Below the pieces are notes generated by a model, which did no database searches, had not been told where the DNA came from, and was given only the letters and a program-made list of their open reading frames with translations. Shown here in pieces: positions 1-8,437 of a stretch of DNA of 37,742 bases; position 1 is the stretch's first letter, and the number at the start of each line of letters is the position of its first letter. The stretch spans positions 1 to 37,742 of the forward strand of contig JAAUPE010000065.1 of the NCBI GenBank assembly GCA_012034595.1. Direction: 5' to 3'. A program made the translations under genes and the position numbers. Origin of the DNA: Calothrix sp. CSU_2_0. GTDB lineage: Bacteria; Cyanobacteriota; Cyanobacteriia; Cyanobacteriales; Nostocaceae.

Positions 1-25
1 CCCCGACTTCTTAAAGAAGTCGGGG
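1..25. repeat. Perfect inverted repeat (hairpin) at window edge
   Basis: Two 12-base arms (CCCCGACTTCTT and its complement) are separated by one base, so the RNA form would be a strong GC-capped hairpin. It lies about 30 bases beyond the restored stop of the SRPBCC gene on the minus strand, so it could end that transcript, although no clear U-tract follows. Similar hairpins occur at ends of IS200/IS605-type elements, but no transposase is visible here because the window begins at this point. Confidence 0.6.
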
Positions 26-53
26 ATATGGGGAAACATCTCAAACCAACATC

Positions 54-499
54 TCAAATTTGCTCTTTAACGTTAAGTGCATATTGTTTAAACCTTTCCA
101 AATCTGCCTGTACGGTAGACTCGACTATTCTGCCCAAAATAAATTATCCATAATTTTGCCCAGGAAGCCGGGAATACCGTAGGCAATGGTCATTTTGACA
201 ATACTGCTGGTTTTGCGGTCATAAAAGCGAATTGCACCGCGATTCGGCAACCCATCGATTGATTGCCATTCGATAATTTGGTTGGGGATTTGCTTGAGAA
301 TGCGCGATCGCCAACTAAATTCCAACCCATTAGAACTTAGTTTCCACACCGATATCTCTGGGTTATCTTCGGGAACTTTCACCGAATCAATCCATTTCAT
401 CCAACGTGGCATTTGTTCTAAATCTGACCACAGACTCCATACTAAATCTATTGGAGCCTCAACTTCGACTTGTACGGTATGTTCTAACCAGTCTGTCAT
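54..499 (-). pseudogene. SRPBCC (cyclase/dehydrase-like) protein, frameshifted
   Basis: The first 124 codons, from ATG at 499, encode a START/SRPBCC-type lipid-binding fold: VEVEAPIDLVWSLWSDLEQMPRWMKWI is followed by beta-rich sequence to IMDNLFWAE and a TAG at 125-127. In the other frame the sequence continues at once as LGRIVESTVQADLERFKQYA to a TGA at 54-56, which reads as the normal C-terminal helix. Adding one T to the minus-strand T run at 136-139 joins the parts into about 148 aa, a usual size for the family. The gene lies downstream of zds on the same strand, so a role around carotenoid or membrane metabolism is only an inference from position. The lesion may be real or a homopolymer sequencing error. 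Confidence 0.8.
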
Positions 500-522
500 T
501 AGATTTTAAGATTTGGTGATAG

Positions 523-592
523 GGGCAATGGGCAATGGGCATTGGGCATTGGGCATTGGGCATTGGGCATTGGGCATTGGGCATTGGGCATT
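523..592. repeat. Heptameric tandem repeat (GGGCATT)n
   Basis: Ten consecutive 7-base units fill this stretch: two GGGCAAT followed by eight GGGCATT. They lie in the spacer between zds and the SRPBCC gene. This matches the short tandemly repeated repetitive (STRR) sequences known from heterocystous cyanobacteria. An open frame runs through it but is only repeat translation. Confidence 0.95.
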
Positions 593-617
593 GGAGGGGA
601 AACAACATATTTTATTT

Positions 618-655
618 CTATTCCCTATTCCCTATTCCCTATTCCCTATTCCCCA
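618..655. repeat. Heptameric tandem repeat (CTATTCC)n
   Basis: About five copies of CTATTCC end a few bases from the zds stop codon. This is a second, unrelated heptamer in the same short spacer, so two STRR arrays lie back to back between zds and the downstream gene. Confidence 0.9.
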
Positions 656-658
656 ATA

Positions 659-2098
659 TTACTTTTTAACAGTTTCCAAAATTACTTTTGCTGCTTGCCG
701 TCCTGAAAGAGTTGCTCCTTCCATACTATCGATATAATCTTGCTGTGTATAACTTCCCGCAAGGAAAAAGTTTGAAATTGGTGTCTTTTGATTGGGACGA
801 AAAACGTCCATTCCCGGAGCTTCACGGTAAAGCGACTGTGCTAATTTAACCACACTCGACCAAGTTACATTCAATTCTTGCGCTGACGGAAATAATTCAT
901 GTATTTGCTTTAACGAATGCTCGACTATCTCTTCATTACTTTTTTTAATAAATGGGTCGCCAGGAGTTAATACTAATTGTATTAACGAACCTTGTCCCTC
1001 ACGATAATAATCAGCAGGACTCGTTAAGGCTAAATCGGCAAAACAAGAAAAGTCAACGTCGGCAGAATACAATAAATTATCAATCCCAGCAGCGTGATTA
1101 AGCTGTTTACGCTGTTCCCCATCTTGCAATTCCGTCACCCAACCATCGAAGCGTAATTGCACCGTTGCCACAGGAACCGCATTAAGCTTATAAATATTAT
1201 CAAATTCCGACCATTTGCGCCAATCTTCAGGTAATAAACGCTGGATTCCTGGTACATCACAAGCAGCAACATAGGCATCGGCTGTAATCGTTTCTATAGT
1301 CTCACCATTTGCCACTGATATTTCTGTGATTTGAGTTTGCCCTTCCAGTTCTGCATGCTTTATTTCTCTAACTTGGCGACGGGTGTATATCTTCGTACCT
1401 CTCGCTTCCAAATAATCAAGAATGGGTTTGTGCATATATTCGTAGGGTGAACCCTTAAGCATTCTGAGTTTTGAGGCTTCCGTACGCACCGCAAACAATT
1501 GAAAAATCGTCAACATACATCGTGCCGAAATATTCTCAGTATCGATAAAACCCAAAGCCAATGCGATTGGATCCCACAATTTACGAAGACTATTATTGTT
1601 CCCACCGTGACTGCGGAACCACTCAGCAAAGCTAATTTTATCCAACTTGCGGATTGTTCGCATTGCCCCATCGAAATCTACCAAACCTTGAACAACCGGA
1701 CTTGTTCCCAGTGCGATCGCATTCCGAAATTTATCATAGGAGGAAAGCTGGGATGTGGTGAAAAATGCTTTTAAACCATTCAAAGGTGCCCCCGTCAGAA
1801 AACGAAAATCGAGCGCACCTAAATTTCCTCCCTTGTTGACAAAAGTATGGGTATGTTGCTTTGACAAAAAATTATCTAAAGCCCCCACCTTTTCCATCAA
1901 ACCAAAAAGCTGGTAGTAGCAACCAAAGAAAACATGTAAACCCATTTCGACATGATTCCCATCGCCATCCACCCAACTGCCGACTTTCCCCCCCACAAAA
2001 GGACGGGACTCAAAAATTTCGACTTCACAACCAGCATCCGCTAAATCAACTGCGGTTGCTAGCCCAGCTAAACCCGCACCTACGATCGCAACTCGCAT
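659..2098 (-). CDS. zds: Zeta-carotene desaturase (CrtQ/Zds)
   Basis: This FAD-dependent desaturase converts zeta-carotene to lycopene (via neurosporene) in the plant-type carotenoid pathway used by cyanobacteria, and acts at membranes. The 479-aa protein opens with a dinucleotide-binding fold ([21 protein letters not shown], then an acidic residue in VEIFES) and the family stretch [13 protein letters not shown]. It ends with the FAD-contacting region [20 protein letters not shown]. Length and ends agree with full-length Zds; phytoene desaturase is the closest alternative, but [20 protein letters not shown] favours Zds. The ATG at 2098 directly precedes the nucleotide-binding motif, so the start is secure. 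The frameshifted SRPBCC gene lies downstream and a small RHH gene upstream, both on the same strand. Confidence 0.93.
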   Translation of the reverse strand: MRVAIVGAGLAGLATAVDLADAGCEVEIFESRPFVGGKVGSWVDGDGNHVEMGLHVFFGCYYQLFGLMEKVGALDNFLSKQHTHTFVNKGGNLGALDFRFLTGAPLNGLKAFFTTSQLSSYDKFRNAIALGTSPVVQGLVDFDGAMRTIRKLDKISFAEWFRSHGGNNNSLRKLWDPIALALGFIDTENISARCMLTIFQLFAVRTEASKLRMLKGSPYEYMHKPILDYLEARGTKIYTRRQVREIKHAELEGQTQITEISVANGETIETITADAYVAACDVPGIQRLLPEDWRKWSEFDNIYKLNAVPVATVQLRFDGWVTELQDGEQRKQLNHAAGIDNLLYSADVDFSCFADLALTSPADYYREGQGSLIQLVLTPGDPFIKKSNEEIVEHSLKQIHELFPSAQELNVTWSSVVKLAQSLYREAPGMDVFRPNQKTPISNFFLAGSYTQQDYIDSMEGATLSGRQAAKVILETVKK

Positions 2099-2221
2099 TC
2101 CAAACTTCCCGATCAGTTTTCTTTACAAATTGTAACTGGACTTGGTGTCGAAAAGTGCGGGTTGTTTTGATTTTGGGTATCTAGTATTAGGTACTATTAG
2201 CGTTTCCCTGTTCGCTTGCCC

Positions 2222-2380
2222 CTACTTTACTTCTTCTGGCACTGGTAAACCTCGAATCAATTCTCTGATTACGTCTGTTGCTGGTCTACCTGTCTGCTGG
2301 CAATATAGTTCGAGTCTTTCTGCCTCCTGTGCCGCTAAATTCACAGTTATACGTTTTACAGCCCACTTCTTATTAGTCAT
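2222..2380 (-). CDS. 52-aa ribbon-helix-helix (CopG/Arc-like) protein
   Basis: A short frame from ATG at 2380 to TAG at 2222 encodes MTNKKWAVKRITVNLAAQEA, continuing ERLELYCQQTGRPATDVIRE and LIRGLPVPEEVK. A basic N-terminus, a beta-strand of alternating residues (VKRITVNL), a helix, a TGRPATD turn and a second helix form the ribbon-helix-helix pattern of CopG-type DNA-binding proteins. Such proteins are often antitoxins or plasmid/chromosomal repressors. No toxin gene adjoins it: zds follows 123 bases downstream and 287 bases without a gene lie upstream. It may be a solitary regulator or an orphan antitoxin. The overlapping 91-aa plus-strand frame looks like its shadow. Confidence 0.7.
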   Translation of the reverse strand: MTNKKWAVKRITVNLAAQEAERLELYCQQTGRPATDVIRELIRGLPVPEEVK

Positions 2381-2667
2381 TTTTGTTATGCTTCTACTTT
2401 ATACTTGTAGCCGTTAGTTGATTAAGGTGGTGAGAAGTAATCAAAATATCATTATTTTCACTAAATTAGAAATTTCATTAAAACAATAAGTTTTGGTTTT
2501 TCAAAGTATTTGTCACTTTCTAATAAAGTATAAAATTCCAATTGCATAGTCTGTGATTGTGACAGGAAAAATATTGCACACTGACTATTACAGCAATGTG
2601 AACTATTAACAGGATAAAAATAATCCTGCCAGTAAAAATTTATAAATTAATGTTATTTTCGTTACTT

Positions 2668-3840
2668 TTAATTAAATAACGACTTTACAAAATCATCATC
2701 AAATTCATGGGGAGCTTGACGAAAATCTAATTCTCCAAAGACTTCGGGGGAAAACATCTGCCATAGAGACTGATAGTATGGCATCAACATATCGGCTTGT
2801 TTAGATGTGAGACGTTCTTTAATTTCTTGACCCAAGAAATATAGCATTTGGCGAATTAGTTCCCAATGAATGTTAAAGGTTGGATAGAGCATTACACATA
2901 AAGGAAACAATTCTTGTTGAATTGCGGAAACATTTCCTTCTAAGGTTGACAACCACAAATAAACTTGGAACATTTCCACATCTCGAATGCTCGATAATTT
3001 TATCAATGGATTACTTAAAATACCTGAAGAACAACGGTAATTTGGGTAATAGTCAATAATTTTCTCGCTGATTTTTTTAGCTATTTCTGTACTTACTGGT
3101 AATAGGTTTTGGACTGCTAGCAAAGCAGTTGAATCGAAATCATGTTTAGCTGCTGCTTCGTATGCACGTTGGAGCGGCATATATAAGTGGTCGTCAATCA
3201 CTTTGAAATAAGCACCAAGTACCGATCGCTCTAAATCTGATAAACTTTGGAGTAGCATTTGGCTGGTGTAATGAAATTGCATACTCACAAAACCAATAAT
3301 TCGCGGGTCTTGTTGAGTATATTTCCTTCGCAAAGCTCCAACCTGCCAACCAATCACTGTGGCTAACTGACTAGGTGCAACTTGTTCGGTGTAAACCTCC
3401 AATGCTTTTTGATACAGAGGTTCTCCCTGACGTGCTAACCTCATTACCGTTGATAATTGCTGTAATGGGGCTTGTTGAGTATAAACATCCAAGGTTTTCT
3501 CATAAATACTGAACGATTCAGCTGTGATTTCCCACGGATTAAGTAGTGCTGGGTCTATTTTGTGGCGTTTTGCTTCTTGAGATAGCAGCATCTCCACTCT
3601 ATACCAGGATTGATGGCTAATTGTTCGCAAGGATGCCATTAATTTTTTCGCGGTATTTTTTCGTCCCTCTTGTGATACAACTTGTTTCAAACTAAACGTA
3701 TCTTCCTCACCTTGTCCGCAAAAATCGCTATCAAGATTTTGTAAATACTTTTTTGCCCACTGTAACGCTAACGATTGGGTGACTCCTCGATTCGCAAAGC
3801 TTGAACTTCGCTCGTCTTTTTCCCCACAGTTTGTGTTCAT
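2668..3840 (-). CDS. Conserved-looking 390-aa protein of unknown function
   Basis: I do not recognise this family. The product is soluble-looking: no signal peptide, no membrane segment, and mostly helix-favouring sequence throughout. Two related segments are visible around residues 115-155, YEKTLDVYTQQAPLQQLSTV and YQKALEVYTEQVAPSQLATV, a degenerate internal duplication of about 35 residues. The C-terminal half (QVYLWLSTLEGNVSAIQQEL, then MLYFLGQEIKERL) also looks helical. The start is ATG at 3840; the N-terminal 20 residues are polar and may be disordered. It stands alone, with about 290 bases of spacer downstream and 875 bases upstream, so context gives no clue. Confidence is for it being a real gene, not for function. 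Confidence 0.75.
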   Translation of the reverse strand: MNTNCGEKDERSSSFANRGVTQSLALQWAKKYLQNLDSDFCGQGEEDTFSLKQVVSQEGRKNTAKKLMASLRTISHQSWYRVEMLLSQEAKRHKIDPALLNPWEITAESFSIYEKTLDVYTQQAPLQQLSTVMRLARQGEPLYQKALEVYTEQVAPSQLATVIGWQVGALRRKYTQQDPRIIGFVSMQFHYTSQMLLQSLSDLERSVLGAYFKVIDDHLYMPLQRAYEAAAKHDFDSTALLAVQNLLPVSTEIAKKISEKIIDYYPNYRCSSGILSNPLIKLSSIRDVEMFQVYLWLSTLEGNVSAIQQELFPLCVMLYPTFNIHWELIRQMLYFLGQEIKERLTSKQADMLMPYYQSLWQMFSPEVFGELDFRQAPHEFDDDFVKSLFN

Positions 3841-4715
3841 TGTTGCCCTGGTTTCTCTTTATATTGTTATCTAAAAATCTTTGGTAGCTGGATTACTTAA
3901 TTGTATCCGTTGTGTTTAAATTCCCTCGTATTCTTTAAGTAATCTTGATTTTTATCTCGAATTCATATTGGTGAATTCATGAACTATTTGTAAAGGTAAC
4001 TTGTTAATTTTTAAACATTTAATATACTACTTGACAATTAAAAATTTACCTGTGTGACTCTATAATTTACTTAAATTTTAGAATGATTATCTTAGCTATT
4101 AAGTTGAATTAAATCTACAAGCAAGTATTAGATTTATAAGTTACAGAATTATTTGGCGATAATTTTTACGTAAAAACTATTAATCTTGATTAAAAAATCT
4201 TTTTTATTTGAAACATTCCAAAATAAGTTTTTGTGAATTAAAATCAATATTTAATAAACTTTATAGTGATAAATAATACTAAACTAAGTTGTGTATTGAT
4301 GTTTTAATTTGACCAAATAAATGTAATTTTAACTACATAAAAACACTTTATGAAAAATATTTTGACTAAAGTTTTTATGTGAAATCTGTAAACGAGCTTG
4401 GCAAATATTTAGAAGATAGTTAACTATTAAAAAAAAGGTAAGTAAACTATTGCACCGCATCTTTGAGTTTTGTTGCTGACAGGTATATTCATAATTTAGC
4501 TGATAATTCCATTGGAATTTTAATAATAAATGATAAATGCTTTATTACCATAGCTGGATTGAAACCCCATATTAGCTAAATACTAGTATTTTACAATACT
4601 AATAAATACGCAAGCAACCGCGATTACTCGGAATTATCGAGATGTAATGATTTTTCTCTTTGTATAGCTATCTATAAATTTTGAAAACTAAGAAAACTAA
4701 CAAGTGTAGTCAAAG
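3841..4715. other. Gene-free A+T-rich spacer
   Basis: This stretch lies upstream of the 390-aa gene and downstream of the 543-aa gene. Both strands are strongly A+T-rich with frequent stops. I see no RNA gene or array; only small imperfect hairpins occur, such as AATTCC/GGAATT near 4505-4519. The promoter of the 390-aa gene should lie within it, but I cannot place it. Confidence 0.6.
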
Positions 4716-6347
4716 TTACTCAAACTGTAATTGAGGCATAAGTTGCAAAGTACCGATACCCAGGTCTTGGGGAGAGAGCGATCGCGCTTCAAATAAAGCC
4801 ATCATGTCACGGAGTTGAGGGTTGCCGCGACTAGCACCAGTCAGCCCTTTGGCGATAATTAAACCACAATAACCCTGAGTATCCTTGCAGCGTTGGTTCC
4901 ATTTTTGACGAGCTTGTACATGGGTTGGGTCATCATCCTCAAATTCCCCAAATAGAAATAATTCGCCATTTTGAGTTTGCAGTAATCCCAATTCATAGCT
5001 TTCACCACCAAAAGGGTCTGCACCTGGGTTAAAACAAATAGCATTTAGCCCGTCAGCTTCCTCTATACTTTCAATCACAGTTTTCGCTTTGGGACGGGAA
5101 GTTTGAATTAAAATCACAGGTAAACCATCACCCACTGGCTTAATTTCCCCTGCGGTCTGATACGTTACACTTTTACGCAAGTAATCGAGCATTTCCCACG
5201 AGACTACCCCCAAGCTCAAAAAGGAGTCTTCGGGAATTAAATCATCCCGTAACGAGCGAAACATTGGTTCACCAGACATGTTTTCTGCGTCTTCATCGTC
5301 GTCACCAACCATTTCTTCCAATTCAGCAGCTAATTCTGGCATAGTTGCAACGCTAACGCTGACCGACTTAGTATCTTCGTTTTCTGGTAAAGCGATGCGA
5401 TAGCGACGATTGAGAGTCGGAAATTCAGGATTATTAAGTTCACGACGGCGATCGCGAACAAAGCGAAATAGGCTTTCGAGTGCCACACATACAACCAAAG
5501 CTTCTTCATCGTATAAAACAGAACGTAACCCTTCTAAGGGATGGATATTCCCGAAGGTGGGATTAATTTCCGCTAATGGCAAGTCGGCTAAGTCTTCAAA
5601 TTCTTCTTCCTCCTCGTCTTCTTCGAGACGCTCAAAAGTGAGGAACAAACAATCTTGTTTGAGAAAAGCTTCTTCTAAATCTTGGGTTGATTCATCGTCC
5701 TTTAAAACTGCGGCTCGGAAGCGCTTGAGCGAATCTTGGGAACGATATAGCAAAATGCCATATTCCATCCCCAACATGCCCATTACTGAGGCATAGAGGG
5801 TGTCGATATCCCACTTATTAATCTCTATGGATATAATTTGCTGTTCTTCCAAAAAATCCCACGGTGCAGCTTGCCAAATAGCGTAGGCTTTTTCACGTAG
5901 CTGTTGAGCATATTGTGGTGGTAAGTCGGGGATTTGGCTGTCAATTATTTCGGCAAATCCACGAAATAATTCATCAATTAAGGGTAATTCGGGTGCGTAG
6001 TCGATAGCAATATCTAGGTCTTGGAGGACTCCGCGCAGATAGAATTGAATCTCGCGATCGCGCACCACAATTCGCTGTGGACGTGCTGGTCTTGCTGGAC
6101 TATGGGGATTTTCCATTGCCCGCATTAAAGTCCGTACAATTGCTTCAGGTCCAGTATCTTGGGCAACAACATCCATTCCCCGGACAATACCTTGCGAACC
6201 ATCCACCCAAAGAATGCATTCCCCTTTATCTTCTTCTGAATGTGGCGTTTGCGTACTTGACAATGGACGGCGATCGCCCTCCCACACAGAAGGAATCTGA
6301 GGTACTTTCTTCAACCGACGACTGGTAGAGCGATTAAAACTTGTCAT
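4716..6347 (-). CDS. Conserved cyanobacterial protein (probably the DUF6930 type)
   Basis: The 543-aa protein has a basic, disordered-looking N-terminus (about residues 1-40). A conserved-looking domain follows, starting CILWVDGSQGIVRGMDVVAQ and including RPQRIVVRDREIQFYLRG and a long helical stretch to about residue 210. A strikingly acidic linker (RLEEDEEEEEFEDLADLPLA) follows, and later a second acidic segment, MVGDDDEDAENMSGE. The C-terminal third contains GLPVILIQTSRPKAKTVIES and NAICFNPGADPFGGESYELG, again domain-like. No membrane segment or known catalytic motif is evident. I believe such cyanobacterial proteins are annotated as DUF6930, but that is from memory. The plus-strand frame at 5410-5796, full of serine, is the mirror of the acidic codons and is not a gene. 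Confidence 0.8.
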   Translation of the reverse strand: MTSFNRSTSRRLKKVPQIPSVWEGDRRPLSSTQTPHSEEDKGECILWVDGSQGIVRGMDVVAQDTGPEAIVRTLMRAMENPHSPARPARPQRIVVRDREIQFYLRGVLQDLDIAIDYAPELPLIDELFRGFAEIIDSQIPDLPPQYAQQLREKAYAIWQAAPWDFLEEQQIISIEINKWDIDTLYASVMGMLGMEYGILLYRSQDSLKRFRAAVLKDDESTQDLEEAFLKQDCLFLTFERLEEDEEEEEFEDLADLPLAEINPTFGNIHPLEGLRSVLYDEEALVVCVALESLFRFVRDRRRELNNPEFPTLNRRYRIALPENEDTKSVSVSVATMPELAAELEEMVGDDDEDAENMSGEPMFRSLRDDLIPEDSFLSLGVVSWEMLDYLRKSVTYQTAGEIKPVGDGLPVILIQTSRPKAKTVIESIEEADGLNAICFNPGADPFGGESYELGLLQTQNGELFLFGEFEDDDPTHVQARQKWNQRCKDTQGYCGLIIAKGLTGASRGNPQLRDMMALFEARSLSPQDLGIGTLQLMPQLQFE

Positions 6348-6910
6348 ACACTAGGTGAATCTAAAAAAGCGATACAGTATAGGTTTTTTGAATCTTTTGT
6401 TTTCTTGGTCTTTTGTTTTCTTGTTTTTTGACTTACAGATTTTTTGATAAAACTCCCAAAATATTAAAAATCCTAAAATATCCAGAGGCGGGAAGCAGTT
6501 GTATGAGATGTTGGATCGTACAGCAGATTGAAATTACATGAGGTACGGTCAAATAGTCAACGAGCCATATACACAAAGATGTTTTACTTATGACTTCTGT
6601 ACTCCTCTAGCTTGCTTCTCCGTAGGGGTATTCTGACTTCTGCTGTATGTTGGATTAGATGTGGGAGACTTCGACAAGACAAAAATTCCCAAGCACCGAA
6701 TCTCTTCAAAAACTTAGTCTCCCAATTCTAGGATAAAAACCTTTGGTCGCTTTTTGCTAAGTGTTTAATAATATTCCTAACTTACAAGGCTAACCTCGCT
6801 AGAATAAGTGAGACAAGGGACTAGATACTAGCTAATTAAATAATTAATAATAAAAGTCAACCTCTTTCTCTACTTCCCAATCCTTAACCCTTAAACTCAA
6901 GGAGCAAAAA
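6348..6910. other. Spacer upstream of the Fe-S carrier gene
   Basis: No gene is visible. The spacer separates the divergent 543-aa gene and the SufA-like gene, so it should hold both promoters. A run of TTTTGTTTTCTTGG-like short repeats lies at 6393-6430, and a small dispersed repeat at 6592-6642 is listed separately. A TAGAAT hexamer near 6799 is a possible -10 element for the SufA-like gene, without a convincing -35. Confidence 0.4.
6592..6642. repeat. Small dispersed repeat flanked by TGACTTCTG direct repeats
   Basis: TGACTTCTG occurs at 6592-6600 and again at 6634-6642. Between them lies a 33-base segment whose ends can pair (TACTCCT with AGGGGTA, one G-T pair) and which contains CTTGCTTCTCCGTAGG, like other cyanobacterial small dispersed repeats. 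The flanks may be a target duplication or two units of a heptameric array (ACTTCTG) split by the element. Confidence 0.5.
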
Positions 6911-7267
6911 ATGACACAAGCAACCGAATCTCAAACACGAGGAATCCAGTTAAGCGAAGCTGCGTTGCTACAAGTTAAATCTTTACGTGAGAAACAAAAT
7001 CAAGACTTATGTTTGCGAGTTGGAGTTCGCCAAGGTGGCTGCTCTGGTATGTCTTACATAATGGATTTTGAAGACGTAAGTAAGATTACCCCTCATGACG
7101 AAGTGTTTGACTATGATGGCTTCAAAATAGTCTGCGATCGCAAGAGCTTATTATATCTTTATGGTTTAATGCTCGATTACAGCGATGCCATGATTGGTGG
7201 TGGATTCCAGTTTACTAACCCTAATGCTGCTCAAACCTGTGGTTGCGGTAAGTCCTTTGGTGTGTAA
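6911..7267 (+). CDS. Iron-sulfur cluster assembly accessory protein (SufA/IscA/HesB family)
   Basis: This 118-aa A-type carrier is expected to accept Fe-S clusters from the Suf scaffold and pass them to target proteins in the cytoplasm. All three family cysteines are present: one in GGCSGMSY and two in the C-terminal CGCGKSF. The sequence [18 protein letters not shown] and the length are also typical. ATG at 6911 follows a perfect AAGGAG at 6899-6904 with six bases between, so the start is firm. A TPR gene follows 180 bases downstream. The sufBCD/sufS locus is in the same window about 11 kb away but is not co-transcribed with it. SufA and the plain IscA branch cannot be separated by eye, so no symbol is given. 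Confidence 0.92.
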   Translation: MTQATESQTRGIQLSEAALLQVKSLREKQNQDLCLRVGVRQGGCSGMSYIMDFEDVSKITPHDEVFDYDGFKIVCDRKSLLYLYGLMLDYSDAMIGGGFQFTNPNAAQTCGCGKSFGV

Positions 7268-7289
7268 TATTGTCATTTGTTAATGGAGT

Positions 7290-7407
7290 ATTGGGGATTG
7301 GGGATGGGGCATTGGGGATTGGGCATTGGGGATTGCGATTAACCGCTAAATATTACCCATTAACTCATAACTCATAACCCATAACTCATAACTCATAACC
7401 CATAACC
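7290..7407. repeat. Two degenerate heptameric tandem repeats
   Basis: The spacer after the Fe-S carrier holds a GGGGATT/GGGCATT array (7290-7336) and then an ATAACTC/ATAACCC array (7354-7407). Both have 7-base periodicity with scattered substitutions. They are STRR sequences of the same general kind as at 523 and 24.9-25.5 kb. Confidence 0.85.
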
Positions 7408-7446
7408 AATACTAACCATTAACTAACGATTAATAAAGAATTTACT

Positions 7447-7869
7447 ATGACTCAAACTGTTGATTCCCTGTTTGATACAGGCTTGGAACGTTATAAAGCC
7501 GGAGAAAGCGTCACCGAACTAATTCCAGTTTTTAAAGAGGTATGCGATCGCTCTCCTAAAAGCAGTTCTGCATGGACTTGTTTGGCTTGGCTGTACCTGC
7601 TTGATACCAAAGCTAATTTAGCTTATAAAGCTGCCCAAAAAGCAGTTAAAATCAATCCACAAGACCCCCAAGCACGGGTTAATTTAGCTCTGGCAATGCT
7701 AGAAACCGGACAAAAAGGACTGCGCGAACATGTTGAGTTTGCACAACAGTTGATTTTTGTCAATGAAGAATGGCGCGAAGAACTCAAGCAAAGTATCGAA
7801 GATGGTTTAACTAGAAAACCTGACTGGAAAAGTTTGACAAAAGTTAAAAACTGGCTTTTTGAATCTTGA
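7447..7869 (+). CDS. Tetratricopeptide repeat (TPR) protein, 140 aa
   Basis: The protein has TPR character: SSSAWTCLAWLYLLDTKANL followed by AYKAAQKAVKINPQDPQARV and NLALAMLETG match the helix-turn-helix spacing and the small/large residue pattern of about two to three repeats (residues 35-100). The rest is helical and charged. No signal peptide or membrane segment is present, so it is a cytoplasmic protein-interaction module. It follows the SufA-like gene on the same strand after a repeat-filled 180-base gap; co-transcription is possible and would suggest a partner role in Fe-S delivery, which is inference only. ATG at 7447 is the first in-frame start. Confidence 0.85.
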   Translation: MTQTVDSLFDTGLERYKAGESVTELIPVFKEVCDRSPKSSSAWTCLAWLYLLDTKANLAYKAAQKAVKINPQDPQARVNLALAMLETGQKGLREHVEFAQQLIFVNEEWREELKQSIEDGLTRKPDWKSLTKVKNWLFES

Positions 7870-8008
7870 TTGGTTAGTGGTTAATGGATAATAGTTAGGA
7901 GTTAGGAGTTAGGAGTTATTTCAAATTTGGTCTGAACATTTAACACCTCACCAAATATTCAATACCTAAAATCTAACAACCATTAACCATTGACAAATAA
8001 CAAAATGT

Positions 8009-8254
8009 ATGAAAGAAAAATTTTTGAACTGGCTAAATATCATACTTGTAGCCGATGTTTTTTTAGTATTTTTAGGATTTGGGTGGTTTGCGATCGCAGT
8101 TATTGGTGATGCAAGTGGAGTCCATCTAGGTTTAGATTTGTGGCACAAGCTTTGGATACCCGTATTTAATCCTGCGATCGGTATTTTAATGGGGGGAGCC
8201 ATCCTGAGCGGAATTACCAGTTGGGTTTCCAAAAAGTTGTCGGCAAATAGGTAG
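8009..8254 (+). CDS. Small two-helix membrane protein, unknown function
   Basis: The 81-aa product has a short charged N-terminus (MKEKFLNW) and two hydrophobic spans, roughly residues 10-32 (IILVADVFLVFLGFGWFAIA) and 48-70 (LWIPVFNPAIGILMGGAILS), then a basic tail (SKKLSANR). A small inner- or thylakoid-membrane protein is likely. No family is recognised. It follows the TPR gene after 139 bases, and its stop is followed immediately by a strong hairpin at 8255-8275. The 88-aa frame on the opposite strand is a shadow. Confidence 0.72.
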   Translation: MKEKFLNWLNIILVADVFLVFLGFGWFAIAVIGDASGVHLGLDLWHKLWIPVFNPAIGILMGGAILSGITSWVSKKLSANR

Positions 8255-8275
8255 AGACGACCCGGCGGGTCGTCT
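8255..8275 (+). terminator. Hairpin after the small membrane gene (GACGACCC family)
   Basis: AGACGACCC and GGGTCGTCT form a 9-10 bp stem with a minimal loop directly after the stop codon, followed by TATATTTAATTT. It probably ends the upstream transcript. The same palindrome recurs in the sufD-sufS gap at 20059-20079, so it is also a dispersed repeat. Confidence 0.6.
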
Positions 8276-8340
8276 ATATTTAATTTAAGAATATTTAATT
8301 TAAGAATATTTAAAAATTATAAATTGAGTGGAATATGATT

Positions 8341-8395
8341 TGCAATCAAGAATACCGTATGGGCAAACGGCTGTTTGCCCTGACTTTTATTCCTT
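8341..8395. repeat. Dispersed hairpin repeat, copy 1
   Basis: A 20-base hairpin at 8361-8380 (GGGCAAAC, centre, GTTTGCCC) sits in about 55 bases that align without gaps to 14161-14215. It lies between two convergent genes and could act as a bidirectional terminator. The second copy differs by a paired C-to-T and G-to-A change in the stem, so pairing is kept. Confidence 0.75.
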
Positions 8396-8437
8396 TGATT
8401 CCACCCAAACAATAATAAGCAAATTAACCGCCACCAA

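Noticed and set aside
513-737. Plus-strand 74-aa frame ([12 protein letters not shown]...)
   Set aside because: It is the translation of the GGGCATT tandem repeat and overlaps the zds 3' end; no gene features.
1861-2184. 107-aa plus-strand frame over the zds start
   Set aside because: Overlaps the conserved N-terminal nucleotide-binding region of zds on the other strand; shadow.
2142-2417. 91-aa plus-strand frame
   Set aside because: Mirror of the RHH gene; the minus-strand protein has a coherent fold and this frame has none.
4556-4572. GATTGAAACCCC, and ATTGAAACCC near 31138 and its complement near 32412, as CRISPR repeat ends
   Set aside because: Each occurs once with no regular spacing or spacer array.
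5410-5796. Serine-rich 128-aa plus-strand frame
   Set aside because: Antisense of the acidic linker of the 543-aa protein; the poly-Ser comes from Glu codons read backwards.
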